Source: Gracilimonas halophila (GTDB taxonomy: Bacteria > Bacteroidota > Rhodothermia > Balneolales > Balneolaceae). From it: DNA of 64,000 nt. The stretch covers positions 496,001-560,000 of the forward strand of contig NZ_JBHULI010000025.1 of the NCBI RefSeq assembly GCF_042684365.1, written 5' to 3'. Position 1 is the stretch's first letter. Every line of letters starts with the position of its first letter. Shown in pieces: positions 28,080 to 37,160 of the stretch. The notes under the pieces were generated by a model. That model saw nothing but the letters and a program-made list of their open reading frames with translations. It was not told the DNA's origin and ran no database searches. The translations under genes were made by a program, and so were the position numbers.

Positions 28080-28089
28080 TGTATATACA
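28080..28089 (+). promoter_or_regulatory. Candidate operator site 3 (palindrome TGTATATACA)
   Basis: A perfect 10-bp palindrome, preceded by G at 28079 on the same pattern as site 1. It lies 120 bp before the first gene of the glucan locus. AT-rich palindromes can occur by chance, so support is modest. Confidence 0.3.
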
Positions 28090-28208
28090 TTGTAAATATT
28101 GATATTCGAACGCATCCCTATTAATGTCGCTTCAGTTAATGTAATTGGATCACTTGTTGGACTAATTTGATTAAGCACACGAAAGTATAAGCCAAAAATA
28201 GCATAGAT

Positions 28209-31200
28209 ATGAAAAAGCCCATCTTTTTACTCCTCATATTACTGTGTATTTCCACAGCAGTACAGGGCCAATCAGAACAAGTAACCGTTGAGAAAACCCA
28301 GTCGGGCTGGGTCTTACTTGTCGATGGCGAACCCAAAGTTATTAATGGTATGAACTGGGATTATTTTCCCCGGGGAACAAATTACGCATACAGTTTGTGG
28401 GATCAATCTCCTGAATTCATTCAGCAGGCTCTGGATGATGAAATGGCACTACTGAAGAATATGGGAGTGAATGCGATCCGTGTTTATACCGGAATACCCA
28501 AAAGGTGGATCACCTATATATACGAGAATTACGGTATCTATACGATGCTTAACCATTCTTTTGGTCGCTATGGATTGACCATTGAAGGAGGCTGGATGGC
28601 CAATACAGAATATTCAGATCCACGTGTTAAAGAGCTATTAATCAGTGAAGTTACAGAACTTGCTGAAGAGTACAAGGACACCCCGGGACTGCTTCTCTAT
28701 TTATTAGGAAATGAAAATAACTACGGATTATTCTGGGGCGGAGCCGAAACAGAAGATATCCCCATTGAAGATCGACAATCAACCATTCGAGCTCGTGCGA
28801 TGTATGAGCTGTTCAATGAAGCTGCTGTTGAAATGAAGGAGATCGATGACAGCAGGCCTATTGCCATGGCAAATGGTGATCTGCTATTTATGGACTTAGT
28901 AGCTGAACTGGTACCTGATATGGATATTTTTGGGACCAATACCTATAGAGGCATGACTTTCACAGATCTATATGAGAGGGTTGAAAATGAATATGGAAAA
29001 CCTGTTTTACTCACTGAATTTGGCTCTGATGCTTTCAATGCTCAAACTTTGCAAGAAGCCCAGGGAGCACAAGCCAGATATTTATTCAGCAACTGGAAGG
29101 AAATTTACAGGAATGCTGCAGGTATGGGTGGTACCGACAACTCCATTGGCGGGTTCACGTTTCAGTTCAGTGACGGATGGTGGAAGTTTGGGCAGACTGA
29201 GGGCCTGAATACCCATGATACCAATGCATCATGGGAAAACGGCGGATATGAATTTGACCATGTTGCCGGTGAAAATAATATGAATGAAGAGTGGTTTGGG
29301 ATCATGAGAAAAGGTCCAACCGATCTTGCCGGATTTTATGACCTGTATCCCAGAGCTGCTTACTATATGTTGAAAGAGGTACACCAGTTTGATCCCTACG
29401 AAGAAAACATAGGTTCTGAGGATCTTGAGAGCCATTTTTCAAATATTTCTATTATTGATGCTGAATTACGGGCAAGTTCAGGTGGCGGGCAATCAGAGGG
29501 CAGCTCTGACTTAATTAGCTTAAGCAGGTTTTCAGCCAGTTTTGAGACTTTCAATACCGGAGGAAGTTTGATCACCACTCCGGAAGAAGCTGACCGTAAT
29601 GAAACTATGTATCCCAATGCTCAGGGATTTGATCATCTTCAGTCTTTCTTTATAGGGGTAGAGGCTAAACCTGCTCCTAATATGAGAGCTGAGGTAGTTA
29701 CCAATATCCTTGGTAACGTTGCAGAAAACCCGATCGATGAGATCTTCTATGAGAACCGTGGCAGAGCGGTAGAGCTCATGGGGCAGAATGAAAACATTAC
29801 CGTTGAGTCACTGAACAGGGTAGATATTTACAGTGCCAGTTACTCATGGAATCAGGAATATTTTAATCTGGAAGGGTTCTATCGTACCGGGCATTATCAC
29901 TGGGGATACGAAGGTGATTTCTTTGGATTGTACCCGGAAGCTAATTACGGTGAGCAGATCGACATCTATAACGGAACGGCCCCTTTTGGATTTGAAGCAG
30001 AGGGTAAGAAGATGTTCGATGGATTTAAGCTCGCCTTTGGTCCACAGTTATGGTGGGGAGCCAACCCGGCTGTATTATTGAAGTATTCTACGAACGTTGG
30101 ACAAACTGAATTAACCGGTATCTATCATGAAGACATCGAAAGGCAAGGTTTAACGGGAAGTTCATTTGCTATTCCTCAGCCAAAGACCAGGAGAGTAACA
30201 CTGGCAGCAGGCCGTGACTTTGGTAATTTCGGAGTTCAACTGGGCGGGATCTGGGCAGGAGAGCCTTTGAATGGACGAAACTTTCAGTTGGTGCGAGAGC
30301 AGTCGGATGGCAGCTACAATTTATATGAAGATCAGATCAGCTCGCAAGATAACTGGGGTGGAAAGGTTAAGCTGACCTATGAAAGCGGAACGTTCAACTG
30401 GTATGCGCAGTCTGCTATAATGGGACTTGTAGCCAATGGTGGAGCCGATCAAACCATGACCTTCACCGGGTGGAGGCTCAAAGACAGCGGCAGCGGAAAC
30501 CAATACAATATCTTATCAGGATTTACCTATCAATTTGGGAACCTTCAGGTCGCTCCAAATTTCCTATGGCAGAAACCGATCGAAGGTCCAATTCCTGCTG
30601 ATGTAGAAGCTCCGGGCAGACCACGTAATATTCTCGAAGATCCTTTTGTTGTGGGTGGAAATCGTGAACAGATATCCGGTGAGATACTACTAACCTACGA
30701 CCCAACTCCCGGTACATATATGTATGAGTGGAACAACGACATGGCTGAAGACGCCCGCTTTGCAATGAGTTTAGGATTTGTGTTCAGACATTTGAAAACT
30801 ACCCGGGATGCTGCGATCGGAATTCTGCCTGACGGACGAACATTCTTCCCGTTTCCGGGAGCACCACCGGCTGAAGATCTTTGGGAAGTACACACAAGGA
30901 TCGTTTCCAAGTTAAACAGGGATCTGGGTCTTATCGCAAACCTATATGGGGGAGATGCACAGGCAAACGGAAGTGATCCAAGACTGATCAGTCGTTACGG
31001 GGGGGATGTACGCATGATCTACAAGAAAATGAAGCTCAGTAGTTTTGTTAAAGTGAACGATTGGGGTCCATACGATTACCATCGAGATTTCAACCTGACT
31101 TTCCCATTGCAGCTAATGGCAGATATTTCAACGGATCTTGGAAAGCCGGATTGGTTTGATCTGCCTTCTACACGAATTGGAGTCAGAGGTACCTGGAGAT

Positions 31201-31346
31201 CACTGAATCAATATTCACCAAGGTATGCACCAACTTATGTTATGGATCCTAGCGGTGAAATGGTTCCTGATCCTACAGCTCCCGGTTTTGACAATGGGAC
31301 TGAATGGGAATTCAGAACATACATTCAAATTGATATTACGAACTAA
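28209..31346 (+). CDS. Clan GH-A glycosidase fused to a C-terminal outer-membrane-type beta-barrel
   Basis: A 1045-residue protein with a signal peptide (ILLCISTAVQGQ). Residues about 25-400 form a TIM-barrel glycosidase of the GH2-C/GH-A type. The acid/base is Glu169 in LLGNENNYG and the nucleophile is Glu270 in VLLTEFGSDAF. From about residue 430 to the end the sequence changes to many short amphipathic strands rich in aromatic residues (YSWNQEYFNLEGFYRTG; LAFGPQLWWGANPAV), ending in IQIDITN, like a porin-type barrel. I infer a glucanase held on the outer membrane by its own barrel. The exact GH family (GH2-like, GH158 or other) is not certain. It is the first gene of the locus; the next begins 15 bp later. 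Confidence 0.78.
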   Translation: MKKPIFLLLILLCISTAVQGQSEQVTVEKTQSGWVLLVDGEPKVINGMNWDYFPRGTNYAYSLWDQSPEFIQQALDDEMALLKNMGVNAIRVYTGIPKRWITYIYENYGIYTMLNHSFGRYGLTIEGGWMANTEYSDPRVKELLISEVTELAEEYKDTPGLLLYLLGNENNYGLFWGGAETEDIPIEDRQSTIRARAMYELFNEAAVEMKEIDDSRPIAMANGDLLFMDLVAELVPDMDIFGTNTYRGMTFTDLYERVENEYGKPVLLTEFGSDAFNAQTLQEAQGAQARYLFSNWKEIYRNAAGMGGTDNSIGGFTFQFSDGWWKFGQTEGLNTHDTNASWENGGYEFDHVAGENNMNEEWFGIMRKGPTDLAGFYDLYPRAAYYMLKEVHQFDPYEENIGSEDLESHFSNISIIDAELRASSGGGQSEGSSDLISLSRFSASFETFNTGGSLITTPEEADRNETMYPNAQGFDHLQSFFIGVEAKPAPNMRAEVVTNILGNVAENPIDEIFYENRGRAVELMGQNENITVESLNRVDIYSASYSWNQEYFNLEGFYRTGHYHWGYEGDFFGLYPEANYGEQIDIYNGTAPFGFEAEGKKMFDGFKLAFGPQLWWGANPAVLLKYSTNVGQTELTGIYHEDIERQGLTGSSFAIPQPKTRRVTLAAGRDFGNFGVQLGGIWAGEPLNGRNFQLVREQSDGSYNLYEDQISSQDNWGGKVKLTYESGTFNWYAQSAIMGLVANGGADQTMTFTGWRLKDSGSGNQYNILSGFTYQFGNLQVAPNFLWQKPIEGPIPADVEAPGRPRNILEDPFVVGGNREQISGEILLTYDPTPGTYMYEWNNDMAEDARFAMSLGFVFRHLKTTRDAAIGILPDGRTFFPFPGAPPAEDLWEVHTRIVSKLNRDLGLIANLYGGDAQANGSDPRLISRYGGDVRMIYKKMKLSSFVKVNDWGPYDYHRDFNLTFPLQLMADISTDLGKPDWFDLPSTRIGVRGTWRSLNQYSPRYAPTYVMDPSGEMVPDPTAPGFDNGTEWEFRTYIQIDITN

Positions 31347-31361
31347 GAAGAGGCTAGAAAC

Positions 31362-32792
31362 ATGAAAAGAATGGCTTTAATAAATACCACACGTACGATA
31401 CTGGCAGGTTTGCTACTCATGTTCATAGTACAAGGTTGTGAACGTTCTGTAGACGGCCTTGAAGAACCGGGTTTTACAGAGAATCCAGATGTTTTCATAG
31501 ATGGATTTAGTTCCGGTTTAGAATACTATCCATTTGAAGGATCCCGACTGGATGCCTTCAGTGTGGATAATGACAACACATATGATAATTCAAACCTTGC
31601 CATGCGCTTTGATGTGCCCAATGTGGGAGATCCTCTTGGGACGTACGCCGGTGCCATTTTTAGAGATGAAAATGGGGGGCGTGATCTGACTTCCTATAAC
31701 GCTCTTACTTTCTATGCTAAAGGGACAATAGCAGGAACGATAAATGAAATAGGATTTGGTCAGGATTTCTTAGGCAATGAATATGCTGTAACATTGAACA
31801 ACCTGAAGCTTACGACTAATTGGGAGAAATATGTGATCCCGATTCCTAATGCTTCCGTTTTGACATCCTCTCAAGGTTTATTTTGGTATGCTGAAGGACC
31901 TGAAGACGGTGATGGTTACTCATTTTGGGTTGATGAATTGAAATACGAGAACCTCTCCGGTTTAGCACAGCCCAGACCGGCAATCAACAATGGAAATGAT
32001 GAGACTCAGACTAGTTTTATCGGGTCAAGCATTCAGCTGCCGGGCCTTACATTTACAATAAATCAGGCTAATGGTGTAGACGTAACAGTAGGTGCAGCCC
32101 CGGCTTATTTTACATTCAGTTCTTCAGAACCGGGTGTAGCAACTGTCAATGAAAATGGTTTAGTGTCAGTAGTGGGAGAGGGCACTACAGAAATTACAGC
32201 TACCCTCAATGGTGTAGAGGCGAATGGATCTTTGACCATCGAATCCATTGGTAACTTCACGCCGGCTCCAACACCATCAGAATCTCCGGATGATGTGATC
32301 TCTATTTTCAGTGATGCATACGATAATGTACCGGTCGATTTCTACAATGGATTCTATGCACCATTCCAGACAACAACCTCTAATGACTTTACTGTCAACG
32401 GAAATAGCGTGCTTAATTACGAGAACTTCAACTTTGTGGGGATCGAGTTCAATCAAAATGTACCTACCATTGATGGAAGTAATATGACGAATCTCAGCGT
32501 GGACATTTATCTGCCAAACGCTGTACCACCAGGATCTGCCTTTGCAGTTAATTTAAGGGATTATGGTGCTGATGATTCATTTGGTGGTGGCGATGATTCC
32601 ACAGCACGAATAAATATTACACCCGGAACGAACCCTGCTTTGGTTTCTGGACAGTGGATCAACATAGATCTTGATATTTCCGGTATGACCAACCGTTCAA
32701 ATTTAGGTCAGATCGTTTTTGATGATGATCAAGGGAAGGCATTAGACGGAGCTACGATCTATGTAGATAACATATACTTATATAACGAATAA
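31362..32792 (+). CDS. Glycan-binding lipoprotein with Big_2 domain
   Basis: A 476-residue lipoprotein (lipobox VQGC, Cys26). Residues about 45-205 look like a carbohydrate-binding beta-sandwich (LTFYAKGTI, then FWVDELKYEN). Residues about 210-295 form a bacterial Ig-like Big_2 domain (GVATVNENGLVSVVGEGTTEITA). Residues about 308-476 form a second binding-like module (DDVISIFSDAYDNVPVDFY to YVDNIYLYNE). The last module is clearly related to one in the secreted protein at 44299-46155. It probably binds beta-glucan at the cell surface, taking the role that SusE/SusF-type proteins have in other loci. Confidence 0.75.
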   Translation: MKRMALINTTRTILAGLLLMFIVQGCERSVDGLEEPGFTENPDVFIDGFSSGLEYYPFEGSRLDAFSVDNDNTYDNSNLAMRFDVPNVGDPLGTYAGAIFRDENGGRDLTSYNALTFYAKGTIAGTINEIGFGQDFLGNEYAVTLNNLKLTTNWEKYVIPIPNASVLTSSQGLFWYAEGPEDGDGYSFWVDELKYENLSGLAQPRPAINNGNDETQTSFIGSSIQLPGLTFTINQANGVDVTVGAAPAYFTFSSSEPGVATVNENGLVSVVGEGTTEITATLNGVEANGSLTIESIGNFTPAPTPSESPDDVISIFSDAYDNVPVDFYNGFYAPFQTTTSNDFTVNGNSVLNYENFNFVGIEFNQNVPTIDGSNMTNLSVDIYLPNAVPPGSAFAVNLRDYGADDSFGGGDDSTARINITPGTNPALVSGQWINIDLDISGMTNRSNLGQIVFDDDQGKALDGATIYVDNIYLYNE

Positions 32793-32843
32793 AGTATTCC
32801 AGAGCTATCCAGCTCAACGTGTAAAATTAACACAACAGGTTTT

Positions 32844-33671
32844 ATGAAAAGATACACTCAATCAATGTTGATACTGACTCTTCTGATCTCCTTTACTGTG
32901 GCATGCGACAGTAATAATGAACCGGAAGAAAGCTATACAACTATTGTGTGGCAAGATGAGTTCGAACAGGATGGAAGTCCTGATTCGGAACTATGGTCCA
33001 ATGATATCGGCACCGGAGTAGAGATTTTCGGGCAGCCTGGTTGGGGTAATAACGAACTACAGTATTACACTGACCGCCCTGAAAATATCAAGGTCGAAGA
33101 CGGCATGCTCGAGATCACGGCTAGAAAAGAACCCTTCAATGGGTCAAACTATACCTCAGCCAAAATACTGACACGAGGTAAATTTGAGAGTACCTACGGA
33201 CGATATGAAGCTCGCATTATGCTGCCGTTTGGACGAGGGATCTGGCCGGCATTCTGGTTACTTGGTGATGACTCGGGTGGAACGGTTAGCTGGCCGCAAA
33301 TTGGTGAGATCGACATCATGGAATACCGCGGACAAGAACCAACAATTGTCCATGGATCTGTTCACGGTCCCGGTTATTCAGCCGGCAATGCGGTCACAGA
33401 CAGGTATCAGTTAACCAATGGCAGGTTCGATACTGAATTTCATGTATTTGCTATCGAGTGGGGGCCTGATTTCATCAAATACTATCTGGATGATACGCTT
33501 TACAACGAAATCACTCCTGAGGATGTAGGAGGGGAATGGGTTTTCAACGACAACTCCTTTTATATCATTTTGAATGTAGCCGTAGGGGGATCATTTGTTG
33601 GTTCACCTACTGATGCAACCCCTTTTCCACAAACCATGCTTGTGGACTACGTCAGAGTTTATGAAGAGTAA
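32844..33671 (+). CDS. GH16 endo-beta-1,3-glucanase (laminarinase) lipoprotein
   Basis: A 275-residue lipoprotein (lipobox FTVAC, Cys21) made of a single GH16 domain. The catalytic motif EIDIME occupies residues 155-160, with Glu155 the nucleophile and Glu160 the acid/base. It is preceded by GRGIWPAFWLLG. The family hallmark WGNNELQYYT is near residue 67. This is the laminarinase-like GH16_3 type that hydrolyses internal beta-1,3 bonds. The lipid anchor suggests action at the outer membrane, releasing oligosaccharides for the enzymes and transporter downstream. Confidence 0.93.
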   Translation: MKRYTQSMLILTLLISFTVACDSNNEPEESYTTIVWQDEFEQDGSPDSELWSNDIGTGVEIFGQPGWGNNELQYYTDRPENIKVEDGMLEITARKEPFNGSNYTSAKILTRGKFESTYGRYEARIMLPFGRGIWPAFWLLGDDSGGTVSWPQIGEIDIMEYRGQEPTIVHGSVHGPGYSAGNAVTDRYQLTNGRFDTEFHVFAIEWGPDFIKYYLDDTLYNEITPEDVGGEWVFNDNSFYIILNVAVGGSFVGSPTDATPFPQTMLVDYVRVYEE

Positions 33672-33730
33672 GCTGGAAACAACTAGCGTAACAAAATTTA
33701 AATACTAAACAAGAAGTACTTCAATTTATC

Positions 33731-36700
33731 GTGTCAATTACCCTCAAGGAAATACAAAATGAAGACTGGTTCAAGATCTCAGATTTTGACGAACTGAGAC
33801 CTTTTTTCATGAGCATTGTAAGTGATTCCAATCACTGGATGTTTATTTCAAGTAATGGTGGCCTAACAGCCGGACGAAAGAATGCAGAATATGCACTCTT
33901 TCCTTATTACACGGAGGACAAGATCACAGAATTGGCGCATACCACCGGAAGTAGAACGATCTTCCAGGTTTCAAAGGGTAATGATACTCTTATCTGGGAA
34001 CCGTTTACTGAAAGACATACCGGTCGCTTTGAGATCACCCGAAACTTATATAAGAACCGTTTCGGAAATAAGATCATGTTTGAGGAGATCAATCATGATC
34101 TTGGCTTGAAATTTAGCTATCAGTGGAATTCGAGTAATTTGTATGGCTTCGTCAAGAAGTCCGAATTGACCAGCTTAACGGATCAGCCTAAGGATGTAAC
34201 CCTGCTCGATGGCATTCAGAACATAATGCCATATGGTGTAAGCAGTGATCTTCAAATGAGATCCAGTAACCTGGTGGATGCTTATAAGAGAAACGAGCTT
34301 GAAAAAGGGTCGGGTCTAGGTATTTTTGCCCTGAGCGCAATCATAGTTGATAAAGCCGAACCCAGTGAAGCGCTAAAGGCCAACGTAGCATGGTCACTGG
34401 GACTTGATAACCCAACGTATCTTCTTTCCTCATTACAACTTGATCAGTTTAGAAATAAAGAACCTCTTAAAGAAGAAACGGATATAAAAGGAGAGAAAGG
34501 CGCCTATTTCGTAACCAAAGATCTCAACCTGGAGGGCGGTTCAAGGACTAGTTGGGCTATTATTGCGAATGTTAATCAGAATCAAGCTCAGGTTATTGAA
34601 TTGAGCAGTGCTATACATTCTGACAATAACCTTTGGGAAAAAGTTGAGAAGGATATTTTCAGGGGCACAAATAAATTACTGGAATTGGTTGCAGGTGCAG
34701 ATGGTATCCAGCTTAGCAACGATAAATTACAAGATGCACGTCATTATTCTAACACGCTTTTCAACATTATGAGAGGAGGCACCTTCGATCATAATTATAA
34801 GATCGAAAAGGGTGATTTTTCCAAATATCTTCAAAATGCCAGCAAGAAAGTTTATCAAAACAACCAAGAGTTTATAAATAAACTTGACGACCATTTTGAA
34901 AAAAGAGAATTGGATAAGCTGTTAGAAGGATCTGATGATACAGATCTGATCCGTCTTGGTAAAGAATACCTTCCTCTAAAATTCAGTCGTCGCCACGGAG
35001 ATCCCAGTCGCCCATGGAATAAGTTCTCCATTAACACCAACAGTGAAGTGGACGGGTCAAAGATCCTGGATTATGAAGGCAACTGGAGAGATATCTTCCA
35101 GAACTGGGAAGCGCTTGTTCATTCCTATCCTGGGTTTATTGAGGGCATGATATATAAATTTTTAAATGCCTCAACCTTCGATGGATATAATCCATATAGG
35201 GTAACAAAAGGTGGATTTGACTGGGAAACCATTGAACCTGACGATCCATGGTCTTACATCGGGTATTGGGGCGATCATCAGATCATTTACCTGCTCAAGT
35301 TTCTGGAATTTTATGAAAGTCATGGAAAGGCTGGATTAACTGAACTGTTTGAAAAGGATCAGTTTGTATATGCCAATGTTCCATACCGCATTAAATCGTA
35401 TGAGGACATAGCCCATGATCCCAAGGATACCATTGAGTTTGATGAGGAATCAGACGCTGATATTCGCCAAAAAGTGGACGAGAAAGGTGCTGATGGCGCA
35501 TTGCTTGGCAGTGCCCATAATGAGATACACCACGTTAATTTTGTGGAGAAGATCCTTGCTACGGTGCTTGCAAAAGTTTCCAATTTTGTTCCCGAAGCAG
35601 GAATATGGATGAACACACAACGACCGGAGTGGAATGATGCGAATAACGCTTTAGTGGGCAATGGCGTATCGATGGTAACACTCTACTATTTACATCGGTT
35701 TCTGAAGTTTCTGAAACCGGTAGTAAATGGCCTCCCTCAAAATGATATCAAAGTATCTGAAGAACTCAAGATCATGTTTGAGGGAATCATAAAGGTGCTT
35801 AAAGAATATGAAAACCTTCTGTCAGGAGATATCAATGACAACCAAAGAAAAGTCATAACAGAAAGATTGGGGAAAGCCGGTAGTGATTACAGAGCGAAGA
35901 TCTACAAAAACGGCTTCAGTGGTAAGCGATCAGCTGTCTCATTGGATGAGGTCTCCGGTTTCATTTCAATGACCCTGAGTTATCTGGAACACTCTATTAG
36001 GGCCAACAAGAGGGAAGATGACCTATACCACGCTTATAATCTTATGAGCTTCTCGAAAAATGGTATAAGCATTTCAAACCTGGATGAAATGCTGGAAGGA
36101 CAGGTTGCCGTCTTAAGCGCAAATTACTTGTCATCAGAGGAATCCCTAAAGGTACTTAATGCTTTGAGAAACAGTGCGCTGTATAGAGAGGATCAGCAAA
36201 GCTACATATTGTATCCAAACAAAGATCTCCCCGGTTTCCTTAAGAAAAATAACATCCCTGAGAAGCTTGTAAAGAAGTCAGAGTTACTAAGGAAGATGAT
36301 AGAAAATGGAGATCAAACAATTATAAATCAGGATGTTGAGGGAGGCTATCATTTCAATGGAAACTTTAAGAACGCAAGAGATCTTAAGAAGGCCTTAAAT
36401 GAGTTGCAGTCCGGGGCTTACGAAGACCTCGCAAAAAAGGAGGAGCAGCTTCTCCTGAATATATTTGAAGAGGTATTTGATCACAAAGCATTCACGGGTC
36501 GTTCCGGGACTTTCTTTGGCTATGAAGGCCTGGGGTCTATCTACTGGCATATGGTTTCAAAATTGTACTTAGCTGTTGAGGAAGTTTGTAAACGTGCTGC
36601 AACGGCCAAGGCTGATACGAATATTCAACAAAAACTCGCCAAACATTTCGATGAAATAGGAGAGGGAATTGGTATTCATAAATCTCCTGAGGTTTATGGG

Positions 36701-37144
36701 GCTTTTCCAACTGACCCGTACTCACACACTCCAAGTCATAGAGGTGCCCAACAACCTGGAATGACAGGACAGGTCAAAGAGGATATTCTTGTTAGAATTG
36801 GAGAGCTGGGGCTAGAGATTGAAAACGGAGTGTTGAATTTCAATCCAACACTGCTGAAAGCAGAGGAATTCACAAAAAATGAGCAAACCCTGAAGTTGGT
36901 ATCTCTTAATAAAGAGAAGTATGAGTTGAATATTCCTGATAATGCATTGGCATTTACTTGCTGTCAGGTACCGGTTATTTATAGGACCGCTGAATCTGAA
37001 ACTGTTGAAGTGATCCATAAAGATGGCACATCAAGAACCTTTAATCAGCCAAAACTTGACGAAGAAACAACCGACCACATTTTTCAGAGAACGGGTGTGG
37101 TAACAAGAATCAATGTCTCACTCAATAAAGAAAAACTTCGGTAA
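33731..37144 (+). CDS. Probable GH149-type beta-1,3-glucan phosphorylase
   Basis: A 1137-residue cytosolic protein with a GTG start and no signal peptide. It has the build of GH94-related inverting phosphorylases: an N-terminal beta-sandwich, then an (alpha/alpha)6 region. The motif RPEWNDANNALVG matches the GH94 DWNDGMN catalytic site, with Asp636 as the likely acid. GGFDWETIEPDDPWSYIG near residue 495 is also characteristic. The length of about 1100 residues and the GH16/GH17/GH30 neighbours point to GH149, beta-1,3-oligoglucan phosphorylase; GH161 is the main alternative. The expected product is glucose 1-phosphate. Confidence 0.7.
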   Translation: MSITLKEIQNEDWFKISDFDELRPFFMSIVSDSNHWMFISSNGGLTAGRKNAEYALFPYYTEDKITELAHTTGSRTIFQVSKGNDTLIWEPFTERHTGRFEITRNLYKNRFGNKIMFEEINHDLGLKFSYQWNSSNLYGFVKKSELTSLTDQPKDVTLLDGIQNIMPYGVSSDLQMRSSNLVDAYKRNELEKGSGLGIFALSAIIVDKAEPSEALKANVAWSLGLDNPTYLLSSLQLDQFRNKEPLKEETDIKGEKGAYFVTKDLNLEGGSRTSWAIIANVNQNQAQVIELSSAIHSDNNLWEKVEKDIFRGTNKLLELVAGADGIQLSNDKLQDARHYSNTLFNIMRGGTFDHNYKIEKGDFSKYLQNASKKVYQNNQEFINKLDDHFEKRELDKLLEGSDDTDLIRLGKEYLPLKFSRRHGDPSRPWNKFSINTNSEVDGSKILDYEGNWRDIFQNWEALVHSYPGFIEGMIYKFLNASTFDGYNPYRVTKGGFDWETIEPDDPWSYIGYWGDHQIIYLLKFLEFYESHGKAGLTELFEKDQFVYANVPYRIKSYEDIAHDPKDTIEFDEESDADIRQKVDEKGADGALLGSAHNEIHHVNFVEKILATVLAKVSNFVPEAGIWMNTQRPEWNDANNALVGNGVSMVTLYYLHRFLKFLKPVVNGLPQNDIKVSEELKIMFEGIIKVLKEYENLLSGDINDNQRKVITERLGKAGSDYRAKIYKNGFSGKRSAVSLDEVSGFISMTLSYLEHSIRANKREDDLYHAYNLMSFSKNGISISNLDEMLEGQVAVLSANYLSSEESLKVLNALRNSALYREDQQSYILYPNKDLPGFLKKNNIPEKLVKKSELLRKMIENGDQTIINQDVEGGYHFNGNFKNARDLKKALNELQSGAYEDLAKKEEQLLLNIFEEVFDHKAFTGRSGTFFGYEGLGSIYWHMVSKLYLAVEEVCKRAATAKADTNIQQKLAKHFDEIGEGIGIHKSPEVYGAFPTDPYSHTPSHRGAQQPGMTGQVKEDILVRIGELGLEIENGVLNFNPTLLKAEEFTKNEQTLKLVSLNKEKYELNIPDNALAFTCCQVPVIYRTAESETVEVIHKDGTSRTFNQPKLDEETTDHIFQRTGVVTRINVSLNKEKLR

Positions 37145-37160
37145 CCCAGGGTCAGGAATC

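Larger units (their letters stand above)
27641..28208. other. Intergenic region upstream of the glucan locus
   Basis: A 568-bp non-coding stretch. An imperfect inverted repeat pairs AATC-G-GAGACT (27704-27714) with AGTCTC-T-GATT (27735-27745). A short hairpin GGGCT/AGCCC lies at 28043-28057. Three GTGTATA-type motifs lie at 27965-28089. No RNA gene is recognised, and a 60-codon open frame at 27701 lacks any protein-like character. Confidence 0.6.

Noticed and set aside
31362..32792. SusD-like role for the lipoprotein
   Set aside because: It is beta-rich with a Big_2 domain and lacks the TPR-helical SusD fold; a SusE/F-like binding role fits better.
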